Of a DNA stretch of 64,000 nt, positions 25,293 to 35,140 are shown one piece after another (the first letter of the stretch is position 1; the number at the start of each line of letters is the position of its first letter). The notes under the pieces were generated by a model that was not told the DNA's origin, made no database searches, and saw only the letters and a program-made list of their open reading frames with translations. Made by a program: the position numbers and the translations under genes. The stretch comes from Luzula sylvatica (Eukaryota; Streptophyta; Magnoliopsida; Poales; Juncaceae), in the NCBI GenBank assembly GCA_946800325.1, contig OX326956.1:17202667-17266666 (forward strand), written 5' to 3'.

Positions 25293-26636
25293 TCTTTTTG
25301 TATTAATTTGTGATCATTTACTTTGTTTTGATTTTAGATTATGTTTTAGATGTTGTTCTTGTTATAATATGGATGGATAGGATTCTCCTTTTGTAACTCA
25401 ATTGTACCTTAAAACGCAATTTTCCATTTTGAAGTTATTATTGTATTTGTATCATTGTATGGATTATATGCATTGTTTCAATAATTATCTGACAAGAACT
25501 ACCAAGCACGGATAAATTTCCCTTTTGATTTTCTTTACTTTATTTTCGCCAGTCTGGTTTTCTTTGGCAGATTACTTGCACTGATTTAAAAATTGGTTTT
25601 CTAATTGCTATGACGTACTAAGAACTAAGAAGCTCTTTGGGAGATGGAATTTGGAATGGAGCAGACCCATCAACTCGTAGAAGAGGTGAGAGACGAATGT
25701 CTGTTTCTCCTCTACAAGGTTAGCAATGGAGAGAAGAGGCAGAGCGAAAGGGAGAAGTGCTTGTGTAGAAGAAACGTAAACGATGAAGTAAAAAGGAAGA
25801 AGAAGCTGGAATGGCTTCGAAGAGGATGAAGGAAGTGGATAAGATGGGGGATAATGGGCCGAGAAAGGAAAAGGCTGGATTAGGCCTTTATTTCTTTTTT
25901 TCTCTAAATTTTTCTTTTTGGTATAAAAGTTTTTGTTTTGTTTTTTAAAAGGTTGTATAAATAAACTGGTTAAATGATAGATAGAGAAATGGATGAAGGT
26001 ATATTAGGGATTGTAAAAAATATCAATTTCAATATAAATATACAAAAAAAAAACAAATTTGGAATGGAGCCGGATCTTGCAAACTCATTCCAAAAAAAAA
26101 TCTGTACGCCGGTAAAAAATTCATATCCGAGTCTCAATCCACGCGTATATCCGAATCCGAATTCGTTATTCAAAAATCACAAATAAAAAAAATAAAATTC
26201 GAAAAAATTATTATTATTATAAAAATACGTAAAATCATCAACAATTTTAATTAAATAAAACAACAACATGTACGAATACATTAAAATTCAAATATTACGA
26301 ATAATTAATTTATAAATATTAATTTTTTTTTATTATCGAGTATTTTCACATTTTTGGATATTTTTCGGATTCGGATTCGAGTCGAGTATTTTTTTTCGGA
26401 CAACGGAATAATCGCGAGTAGAAATTTATTTCCGAATCCGGAACGGATAATTTTTTCCGAATATTATCGATTCGCGATTATTTTTTTCGAGTATTATCCG
26501 TCCCATTCGGATCAGGTACTCGTCGGTTCATATTTTATCCGATTCATTGACATTCTTATTTTCAACCTTTTATAATTTATAAATCCAAACAAATAGTAAA
26601 ATTACTAATTTCACAACTTAAAATTATTAATTTCAA
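25293..26636. other. Intergenic DNA with hAT-like debris
   Basis: The 61-codon frame at 25644-25829 has no recognisable domain and is not called. At 26100-26550 motifs such as ATATCCGAATCCGAATTCG and CGGATTCGGATTCGAGTCG end in ATTCATTGACATTCTT, resembling the TAGG(A/G)NTGTCAAT ends of hAT elements here. The left end is not recognisable. Confidence 0.4.
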
Positions 26637-26684
26637 TCACAGTATAGGAGCTGCTCCATAAAGGGCGATTCTTGCTTAACGGGT

Positions 26685-29645
26685 ATGGGTCGCATCAAGT
26701 TAGTGGATAGTAATGGATGGACCCGCTATGTAAAAAAGCAACAACCAATAGGAGCCCTCCCTTTTACCCCATACAAAAACAGCAGCTCCATGTCTCTCTC
26801 CAACAGACCTAATTACTACCACACTTTCAAAAACCAAAACCACAACACAAGGAGCAAGAAGCAAGCTCAAGCTCAAGCTCCCATGGCATCTCAAGCCCGC
26901 CTAGTCACCAACCGCAGCAGCGACAAGAGCTCCTACGTGCCGTGGAAACCGTTCAACCCTCATGGCTCAAACCCGACGAATGCAACGTCCGTGTGGATCG
27001 AAAAACGTCCTCCCTCTACGGAACAGATTCGAGCTACAAGGAAGTATCCCAAAAACCCCTCACCGGCTCTCCCTCCGCCGCCGTCCAGGGCTGAGCTCGA
27101 AAAAGAGGAAAAACGAAGTGCAACCGAAGCTACACGAGGTCCACGAGTGCAACCAACGGAGTCGCTAACGTTCCCGCTGCCGAAAGACCGCACACATCCT
27201 ATTTGGTTCCGACGTTGCTTCCGCTGCCTCGAGATAGGTCATCGAACCGGAGAATGCAAAAATCCTAGAAGATGTGCTAATTGCGGCAAAAGAGGACACA
27301 TTGCCGTAGCTTGCCTTGTACCCGAGAAGCCCACTCCACCCTTCAACCCGCTTCAGCCGCGAGGCAAGATAGGTCCTAATTGTCTCCCGAAAGGGAGGCC
27401 AAAGACGGTGGCATGCTTCCACACGCCTACTCAACGTTTCAAGGAGCTCTCGGCTTCTATGAAGCAAGCCATGATTATCGACGCTCGACTAGTCCGTGGA
27501 CACTCTTTATACGGAGTCCGACAATTCTTATTGGCCATGAGGAAGTGGACATCGCCTTTTCAATTGGCATTCTTAAGCGACAACCGGTACATTGTTAAAC
27601 TACCGGAGAGTATAAACCGAGAAGAGTTCGTCACCAAAGAACTCGAGCGCTTCCTTGAAGACCACTACGTTATCTACCCGTGGGAAGCCTCGGTGGACGC
27701 CTCACCGGCCAAATATGGATTCAAGGCATGGCTTAAGTTGAAAAACTTGCCAATCCATTGCTTTTGCATCGAGGAAATCACTAGAATTACGAGCTCATTT
27801 GGAGAGGTACTATTTCATGGATCTTTTACTAATTTATCTTACATGGATACACTTGACATCCTAGTGGGGACGACAAATCTCGGCTTAATTCCGAATTCAA
27901 TATCCTCACTAGTAGTAGGAGGGAGCCAAGAAGTCGAAATACTTCCCCTTAGCTCCCTTGACGAGCCACTTCCTTACCATCTTACCGAAGATCCAACCCC
28001 AAATGACCAATTTTTTAACTCAAAACTTAACAAAATAAAAGAGTTGGACCATAACCAAACCATGCTAACAATCGCCTCATCAAAACGGACTAAGACAGAG
28101 ACCACCACCGTGCATGGTCGCCCGCAACCTACACCGAGAATACACGAGAAACAACCTTACATGACCACTAAGCAAACAACCCGAAATGACAAGAACCCAA
28201 AACCCATTAACAGTAAATCGTACAACCCGTTAACAACTTTACCCGCATCCACTAACGAGTTGACTCATTCAAACACCAATGACTTAGTACTTCCTGAAGG
28301 CTCGTTTCACAATGTGAGAGATCTATTTAAGGCATTCTCTGAAAAAAATAACAAAATTAAGAGTACCTTGGTCCCTAACAAATCCATGCAAGAGGCATGC
28401 AAAAACAAGAAAGAAGGCTCGGTTTCTTATAAAGAGACATTCATTGCACCTTTAACATTACACAGAAGTTCATCATCTCCATTACTAACTTTAATGGTGG
28501 CCTCCAATGACTCGAGTGGCTCCACAACCATTAAAAAATCTGATACCCCTGGCCCATTAGTCTCTTCAAAAAATAAAACTCCATTAACACTTCATTCAAA
28601 AAAAAGAACCACCATCACTAAAAGCCCAACTCTAAATGAAGGCAAGCCAACACTTAATCCAACTCCATCCTCTCTCTCTTCAAAAATAACAAACCATCAA
28701 ACTAGTCGGAGGGGCTCGGCACATTCAATGGAACCGAATCCTCATACCACTGCCGTCACCAAACTAACTTCGCCTGGAGCTAACTCGACGGGAGGGTTTT
28801 CGGCGACTCCACAACCATCCGCTTGGTCGCACGAAGCAAAGGACGCAACAGCGACCATTCCACCAGCGGACGGCAGCGAAGGTGCAATCGAGGCAGCGGC
28901 ATTGGCGGGCACAGTGGCGGCAGAAAAGGAACCTGCGGGACTGATGGTGGAGGCACGGGCAGGAAAGAAGGGACCAAAGACCGCAGATCTGGCAACACTG
29001 GACACAGACATAGAGATGGCACTATCCGACGACTCGGGATACGAAACCGTCGATCCGGAGCAATTCCTCAACGATCTTGAAGGTACACATCATAACTCCT
29101 CATCCATTTCAATTAGAAAACTACCATCAAAAGGAACATTTTTTCTTAGAGAAAATTCTGTCAAAAAAGCGGTTTTTACAAGCAAAAAATCCACTCGATT
29201 ACGGTCGAAATCAAAAGCTGCCGATGGGTCCGAGTTGCAATTACCTCACAAAAAATCAAGGGGAAAAGGTTTACCACGATCACTTAAAAAATCAATTAAA
29301 AGAATTGACATTCTAGAACAACTCGATAAAGAACTTTTGGAACCAAAGGGATTAGATAACGAAATGTGTAACCAAATTGAAATCCTATGTCAAATTACCA
29401 CTAACCATGCAAACGATAGGGAACAATTATTACAATTATCCGAAAATAACCTATTGTTCGGCTCATCAAAAGAGTCAACCGAGGTCAAAAGAAATCTAAT
29501 AATGCAAGTTAATAAAATTAATGATTCTTGCTCGGTATCTAATGATGTTACTAAAATTGTAGCGGAATTTGGCCCCATAGAAGATATCTCGGAGCCTCAC
29601 AGGGAGGATTTGGAGCCGAGAACTTTGGCCGGAAGTGACGACTAA
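26685..29645 (+). CDS. LINE ORF1 protein (zinc-knuckle, nucleic-acid binding)
   Basis: A 986-residue open frame. ORF1 proteins coat LINE RNA and assist reverse transcription. Two CCHC zinc knuckles lie at residues 178-191 (CFRCLEIGHRTGEC) and 197-210 (CANCGKRGHIAVAC). They are followed by a region (about 258-380; IDARLVRGHSLYGVRQFLLA ... FKAWLKLKNLPIHCF) resembling the DUF4283/RRM-like domain of plant LINE ORF1. The remainder is low-complexity, Ser/Thr/Pro/Lys-rich, with basic patches (KKSRGKGLPRSLKKS) near the C-terminus. In many plant LINEs the DUF4283-like domain precedes the knuckles; here the order looks reversed. The first Met is used, though it lies only 48 bases from the element's 5' end, so a later Met is possible. 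Confidence 0.88.
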   Translation: MGRIKLVDSNGWTRYVKKQQPIGALPFTPYKNSSSMSLSNRPNYYHTFKNQNHNTRSKKQAQAQAPMASQARLVTNRSSDKSSYVPWKPFNPHGSNPTNATSVWIEKRPPSTEQIRATRKYPKNPSPALPPPPSRAELEKEEKRSATEATRGPRVQPTESLTFPLPKDRTHPIWFRRCFRCLEIGHRTGECKNPRRCANCGKRGHIAVACLVPEKPTPPFNPLQPRGKIGPNCLPKGRPKTVACFHTPTQRFKELSASMKQAMIIDARLVRGHSLYGVRQFLLAMRKWTSPFQLAFLSDNRYIVKLPESINREEFVTKELERFLEDHYVIYPWEASVDASPAKYGFKAWLKLKNLPIHCFCIEEITRITSSFGEVLFHGSFTNLSYMDTLDILVGTTNLGLIPNSISSLVVGGSQEVEILPLSSLDEPLPYHLTEDPTPNDQFFNSKLNKIKELDHNQTMLTIASSKRTKTETTTVHGRPQPTPRIHEKQPYMTTKQTTRNDKNPKPINSKSYNPLTTLPASTNELTHSNTNDLVLPEGSFHNVRDLFKAFSEKNNKIKSTLVPNKSMQEACKNKKEGSVSYKETFIAPLTLHRSSSSPLLTLMVASNDSSGSTTIKKSDTPGPLVSSKNKTPLTLHSKKRTTITKSPTLNEGKPTLNPTPSSLSSKITNHQTSRRGSAHSMEPNPHTTAVTKLTSPGANSTGGFSATPQPSAWSHEAKDATATIPPADGSEGAIEAAALAGTVAAEKEPAGLMVEARAGKKGPKTADLATLDTDIEMALSDDSGYETVDPEQFLNDLEGTHHNSSSISIRKLPSKGTFFLRENSVKKAVFTSKKSTRLRSKSKAADGSELQLPHKKSRGKGLPRSLKKSIKRIDILEQLDKELLEPKGLDNEMCNQIEILCQITTNHANDREQLLQLSENNLLFGSSKESTEVKRNLIMQVNKINDSCSVSNDVTKIVAEFGPIEDISEPHREDLEPRTLAGSDD

Positions 29646-29728
29646 GCCCTCGAGAAGGATTGACAATCTCTCACTCCAATTTCTTGTGGTAGTTAGGGAG
29701 TTGAGGGTTTTTTTGACTATCTTTTATC

Positions 29729-32700
29729 ATGTTATTTAAAAATTTATCAATCCTATGTTGGAATGTAAGAGGACTAGGATCTAGTGAAAAATGTAACGTA
29801 ATTAAGGACCAAATTAGAGAATCAATGTGCGATGTGGTATGCCTTCAAGAGACAAAATGGCCGCGGCCTACCCGATTTAACATTCGCTTTGTATGCACTT
29901 CTAAATTTAAAAATGCTTGTTTCTTAAATGCTAATGGTACAAAGGGGGGACTAATGACCGCATGGTCCGATAGGCTAAAGTTGATAGAAGTGCACGAGGG
30001 CGAGTACACTCTAACATGTACATTCACTAGTGCGAATGATGAGCGCTTTCGGATATGTAACGTTTACGGTCCAACCGAGAATGAATCATTGAAATTGTCC
30101 TTTCTCGAAGAAATTGCATCCATGTGGCCCTCTAATTTACCAACCATAATCCTCGGAGACTTTAACTTAATACGTAACCATGAAGAATCAACGGGCACTA
30201 GCCACTCGAACGCTTCAATAGAAGCATTTAATAACGTTATCCATTCTAATGAATTGATAGAAATTGCACTCACTAATCGAAAGTTCACTTGGTCAAGCCG
30301 GCGGAAAATTCCCACTTTATCAAAGCTCGATAGAATATTCGTTACACCATTTCTCGTCTCGCACCAATATGACCTCACACTAACCGACCTCCCAAACACA
30401 ACCTCCGATCATACTCCTCTTATGTTTAGCATTAAACAAAGAAATAGACCGCCCTATTACTTCAAGTTTGAACGCTATTGGCTCCATTACAATGAGCTAA
30501 CACCCCTAGTCTCCTCCGGTTGGAACATCGCTATTGATCCTATGACAAGTGAGTTTACCACAAAATTTATAACTAAACTAACCACCATCAAGTCGAATCT
30601 AACATGGTGGGCAAAGGAAAAATTTAACACCCCGAATTACGTTTTACTAACTTGCAAGAAAGTAATTCACTCCTTAGACGTGAAAGAAGAACAACAAATC
30701 TTAAATGATATGGAATTCTTACTACGAATCAAGCTTCGCGAGAAACTAAGAGAGCTCATAAACATAAAGGAAACAAAGTGGCAACAAAGATCATCGATCA
30801 ATTGGCTCAAACTTGGAGATAATAACACATCTTACTTTCATGCATTCGCATCTAACCGAAAACAACAAAACATTATCTCCAAAATTACCCTCAATGGTAG
30901 AGAGATCGTAAACGACAAAGAGATCAACAAAACATTCACCAACTTTTACAAATCATCTCTTGGCGCCCCATCATTGAATGGTCGAACGAGCAATATGGTT
31001 CCGTTTTACAACAACATCACGAATGACTTAATTGATCTTGCTATATTAGCCTCGGAATTTAGCGAGGAGGAGATTAAATTATCGCTCGAAGAGCTAAAAA
31101 AAGGAAAGAGTTGTGGACCGGACGGGTTTCCTAGTGAATTTTACCAACATTTTTGGAGCATCTTAAAATTCGACCTTATTACCATGTTGAACCTATTCTT
31201 CCATAACAACCTATCACTACAAAAACTTAACAAAGCATCCATCATTTTATTACCAAAAAAAGAAGGCGCTTCAAATCTAACGGACTATAGGCCCATTAGC
31301 ATAATATTCACACCAATCAAACTTATCACAAAAATCATGGCAAAAAGACTACAACCTTACATGCCGCTACTTATTAATCGTTGCCAAGCCGCGTTCATCA
31401 AGGGACGCACAATTAACGAACTCTTCCTAACGTCAAGAGAAATGCTCAATGTGTATCACAAAACAAAAATCCCAACAATCATGCTAAAACTAGACTTCAA
31501 AAAAGCATTTGACAATGTCTCGTGGTCATTCCTTGAAAATATTCTAATGGCTCGAAAATTCCCGATGAAGTGGATTCAATGGACGAAATCCTTATTGACA
31601 ACGTCGAGCTCATCGGTCCACACTAATGGTACTAGGGGTGAATATTTCATTCATAAAAGGGGTCTCCGACAAGGAGACCCATTATCACCACTTCTTTTTA
31701 CACTAGTAGTTGATGCACTTCAAGTCATGTTAAAAAGAATTAACCCATTACTTACTACCCCATTACTATTTCCCCCTACCACATTACAATATGCGGATGA
31801 TACACTAATGTTCATCGAAGCGGTCCCACAAAACCTTCGTATTATAATGCATACTATTTCCATTTTCTCGGAGATATCGGGCCTTGAGATAAATTGGGAT
31901 AAAAGCGGATATGTTCCGATCTCAATACCCGATCACTACAACGACACACTTACCTCAATCATGTGTTGCTCGAAGATGGCATTACCAATTAAATACCTAG
32001 GGCTCCCGCTCTCTTACAAAAAACCCTCGAAACTAACTTTCCAACCGTTACTAAATAAAATAAAACAAAAAATCATGAGTTGGAAAAATAAATTCCTAAC
32101 CATGGGAGGCCGTATGACGCTATTAAAATCCGTTCTAAGTGCAATCCCTAACTTTATGATGCAAACCTTCCTCTTACCAAAGGGCACCATCAAGGAAATT
32201 AACCAAACATTACGAGCATTCTTTTGGAAAGGCACGGACAAAATAGTGGGCGGTCATTGTCTCGCAAATTGGAAAAATATTTGTTTACCCAAAATACATG
32301 GAGGAATGGGGCTCCTTGACATACAACGTCAAAATCAAGCTTTAATGATTAAGTGGCTATTTAAAATAGAATTTGATCGTGAATCCCATTGGTCCACGAC
32401 CGTTAGAAACATTTACAATATTGACAACATTAGTGACTTAACAAACATGTCGCTTACTACCTCCTCGTTCTTCATCCGTGACCTCCAAAAGCTAATCCCC
32501 CTTTACAACGCAATCAAAGGAGGTCTACGATCACAAAATACACCACCCCCCCTTAACAATACACTAACCGCTCTATCATATCCAACGGCCAAGGCATATG
32601 CATCCATCTCATACACGGGTGTCGAATGTCTTTGGACCAACACGCTCTTCAAAATAAAGGCGCCCATAAAGGTTCAAATTTTCGGATGGCTCCTACTCAA

Positions 32701-33070
32701 TAATCGAATCTTAACGGCAGATAACTTATCAAAAAGAAATTGGCCCCACGATCCGACTTGTGCACTTTGCGGGGATCAAATCGAAACGGTACAACACCTA
32801 TTTTTGAATTGTCCGTTCACATGTGAACTTTGGCGCATCATCGAGCCTACGGCCGACCCCACCGGCCTAACGATACGCGAATTTTGGTGGAATCAAAGGC
32901 GGTCGAAAACAAAGACAAAATCCGCAAAATGGGACATAACATGGTGCGCAACAATTTGGACCATTTGGAGGGAACGAAACAACCGAATCTTTCAACGAAA
33001 AGGAAGAATGCATGCCCTTCTAGCCGATGCGATTCGGAGTCTACTAAATCAATGGAACACGAGTTGTTAG
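29729..33070 (+). CDS. LINE ORF2: endonuclease-reverse transcriptase
   Basis: A 1113-residue open frame with the full set for target-primed reverse transcription. The N-terminal AP-endonuclease-like domain has LCWNVRGLG, QETKW, NVYGPT, GDFN (143-146) and SDH (226-228). The reverse transcriptase has KSCGPDGFPSEFY, DYRPIS, LKLDFKKAFDNVSW, RGLRQGDPLSPLLF and the catalytic YADD (688-691), then LGLPLS. Near the C-terminus lies a zf-RVT motif, CALCGDQIETVQHLFLNC, followed by TIWRERNNRIF. No RNase H domain follows. All key catalytic motifs are intact with no stop or frameshift, so the enzyme could be active. Translation probably depends on reinitiation or an internal start after ORF1. Confidence 0.96.
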   Translation: MLFKNLSILCWNVRGLGSSEKCNVIKDQIRESMCDVVCLQETKWPRPTRFNIRFVCTSKFKNACFLNANGTKGGLMTAWSDRLKLIEVHEGEYTLTCTFTSANDERFRICNVYGPTENESLKLSFLEEIASMWPSNLPTIILGDFNLIRNHEESTGTSHSNASIEAFNNVIHSNELIEIALTNRKFTWSSRRKIPTLSKLDRIFVTPFLVSHQYDLTLTDLPNTTSDHTPLMFSIKQRNRPPYYFKFERYWLHYNELTPLVSSGWNIAIDPMTSEFTTKFITKLTTIKSNLTWWAKEKFNTPNYVLLTCKKVIHSLDVKEEQQILNDMEFLLRIKLREKLRELINIKETKWQQRSSINWLKLGDNNTSYFHAFASNRKQQNIISKITLNGREIVNDKEINKTFTNFYKSSLGAPSLNGRTSNMVPFYNNITNDLIDLAILASEFSEEEIKLSLEELKKGKSCGPDGFPSEFYQHFWSILKFDLITMLNLFFHNNLSLQKLNKASIILLPKKEGASNLTDYRPISIIFTPIKLITKIMAKRLQPYMPLLINRCQAAFIKGRTINELFLTSREMLNVYHKTKIPTIMLKLDFKKAFDNVSWSFLENILMARKFPMKWIQWTKSLLTTSSSSVHTNGTRGEYFIHKRGLRQGDPLSPLLFTLVVDALQVMLKRINPLLTTPLLFPPTTLQYADDTLMFIEAVPQNLRIIMHTISIFSEISGLEINWDKSGYVPISIPDHYNDTLTSIMCCSKMALPIKYLGLPLSYKKPSKLTFQPLLNKIKQKIMSWKNKFLTMGGRMTLLKSVLSAIPNFMMQTFLLPKGTIKEINQTLRAFFWKGTDKIVGGHCLANWKNICLPKIHGGMGLLDIQRQNQALMIKWLFKIEFDRESHWSTTVRNIYNIDNISDLTNMSLTTSSFFIRDLQKLIPLYNAIKGGLRSQNTPPPLNNTLTALSYPTAKAYASISYTGVECLWTNTLFKIKAPIKVQIFGWLLLNNRILTADNLSKRNWPHDPTCALCGDQIETVQHLFLNCPFTCELWRIIEPTADPTGLTIREFWWNQRRSKTKTKSAKWDITWCATIWTIWRERNNRIFQRKGRMHALLADAIRSLLNQWNTSC

Positions 33071-33247
33071 GATACCGATTAATCGGCCCATCTTTAACAT
33101 GGGTATAAAATTTAGTTACTAAATTTATTTACGAAATCTTGTACATAATGGAATTGTAACTTCACTTTTATTTTATTTTAAATGAAAAATGATTGGACCG
33201 AGCACGTATCGTGCTTGCCATTCCTTCAAAAAAATTATTAATTTCAA

Positions 33248-33960
33248 ATTTTTTTTTTACTCCACGTCATAATCTGATTCCACTTCACCAATTTCACTTG
33301 CCAAAAGGCCCAAACAAAACATACTAAGTGGATAAAAATAATTGTAGGGTTACTCAAAATATGGGCTAGTTGGCCTTCCTTAAAAATATCATGGCCCAAT
33401 GTACATAATCGAATAATTAGACTAGCTAGATCTTCCCCCATTTCAGCACATTTTTTATTAACGAAACTTAACAACTTCAAAATACTAATTTTTGCTTTCT
33501 TATTCATTTTACCTGCCACGTATAAACAATGACAAGTACACTCAACAAAACCCAATCAAGGGAGAAAAAAAAAGAAACATTCTATATTTCACCGAACTTA
33601 TCCATTTCTCAATCTCACACGAGACAAGACAACAAATATTTTTGTACGTACCCATGTGTCTTCCAAGTCCTACTACCCCTCTCGTATATCGACACTTGTC
33701 ATGTCAAGACCCCCACAGAAAACACAGGGATGATGTGGAAAAAGTTAAGCCCCTCCTAGTGAGAAGAGAATCTATTGATCCAAGTATATTTGTGGATTTG
33801 ATGAAGATTGTATTTTTGCTATTTACACACGTTTGCAGATAATTGGTGTGATGAGATGTGGTGCACGAGTGTACTTGTAAGGACCCCTTGACAGGAACAT
33901 TCACATGTCATTAAATAGGTATATTTGTGTTAATTAAAAAAATAATTAATCCCAAACTTT
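33248..33960. other. Intergenic DNA after the LINE
   Basis: No bounded repeat. A short frame near 33718-33842 (EKVKPLLVRRESIDPSIFVD) could belong with the exon-like stretch that follows, but no start, stop or domain supports it. Confidence 0.3.
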
Positions 33961-33964
33961 ACAG

Positions 33965-34129
33965 ATCGAGAATGTGTGGATGAATTTGGAGAGCATAGTA
34001 AATGGCTCTAATATGAAGTGGAAGGACACTCACTATCTTGGAATTTTGTTCTTCGCCACCTCAGCAACTCAACATGTCCCCGTTAACCTTTTTATTGACG
34101 AGACAAATAATGTGTTTTGTTGTGTGAGG
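33965..34129 (+). pseudogene. Orphan exon-like segment (possible gene relic)
   Basis: A T-rich tract ending in TTTACAG is followed by an open frame reading IENVWMNLESIVNGSNMKWK ... THYLGILFFATSATQHVPV ... NNVFCCVR, ending at a possible GT donor (AGG|TATGAG is weak). The base composition is higher in GC than the surroundings and the protein looks natural. I do not recognise the family, and no intact neighbouring exons are evident, so it may be a fragment carried by a transposon or a dead gene. Confidence 0.3.
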
Positions 34130-34139
34130 TATGAGATTT

Positions 34140-35140
34140 GAGAACCGAATTTATCCAGATCAAATCATGAACCCAACGTATACCTGATTTTCAATTTTAT
34201 TTTTATACATTTGTTATACATTTTTACATGTTCGAGATATCCTTATGTTTTATAATTACAAGAGATTTGATACTTAACATTTTTTTTTATTGATTTTGCA
34301 TTGAGATTTGTGCATTTAATGATGAGCACAAATTTTCATTATCATCATGAAAAAAAAAACAAATCTCAATGCAAATTTAATTGTGAAAAAATATTAAGTA
34401 TCAAATGATTCAAATATTTTGTATTTAATTAAGTAAGTTATACCTTCCTTATATTTTAATATATATGATATAAGTTTATGTTTTGTACCTTTTAAGTATA
34501 TCATATTTTTTTAGATATTATGATATAAGTTTGTTTTATATATTTTTAGATACATCATATATTATTTAAATGTGATGTATAATACATGTTATAAATTTTT
34601 ATATGTATGATATATCTTTTATGTTTTTTATTTTCTGAACGCGTCATATATATACATTTTAGACATATGATATTTTTTAAAAAAATAATACATGTTATGT
34701 GTTTTTATATATATTATGATATACTTTTTTAGATGTATTATATATACTACATGAATAATTTTTTGCAGAATTTTTTTATAAGATCGGTTTTGACCACGGT
34801 AACAACGACAAAGAAGAAGTAAAGGTCACGGCAACAACGGCGAAGAGCCCGTGTCGGCTATGTCAATACCGGAGCTCCACACCTACTCTTGAGGCTACAT
34901 CCATGGTGATCTATCGAGATGCACCGCCATCCAAGAAACATAGTCGATGACGGCGGTGTACAAGGGCAGTATAGTGGTGGCGGCCCACGAGTACGCAAAA
35001 TCAAGAGGAAGAAGACAACGAATGTCATGTTTGGCGGCAAATTCTAGCAAATGTTTTCTTTTTAGTCTTAAGGTTGTTAATTGTGTCATGTGTAAGTTGC
35101 AGCGAGCTCAATTTTCTTTTCTTTTTTTCTAAGCAATATA
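34140..35140. other. AT-rich DNA with a decayed repeat and a GC-richer island
   Basis: 34440-34770 shares ATGATATAAGTTT, GATACATCATAT and TTTTATATGTATGATATAT motifs with 11780-12070. At 34780-35100 a GC-richer island has a minus-strand frame (34895-35089) reading KHDIRCLLPLDFAYSWAATT and LPLYTAVIDYVSWMAVHLD, which looks protein-like but lacks splice context; not called. Confidence 0.35.

Larger units (their letters stand above)
26637..33230 (+). mobile_element. Full-length LINE (L1-type non-LTR retrotransposon)
   Basis: A perfect 17-bp duplication AAAATTATTAATTTCAA flanks the element at 26620-26636 and 33231-33247. The 6.6-kb element has a 48-base 5' leader, two long uninterrupted ORFs separated by 83 bases, a 160-base 3' UTR and a very short A tail (...CCTTCAAA). 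Perfect target duplications and two intact ORFs point to recent insertion. The annealing A-run overlaps the duplication, so the tail boundary is uncertain by a few bases. There is no LTR, integrase or RNase H domain. Confidence 0.95.
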
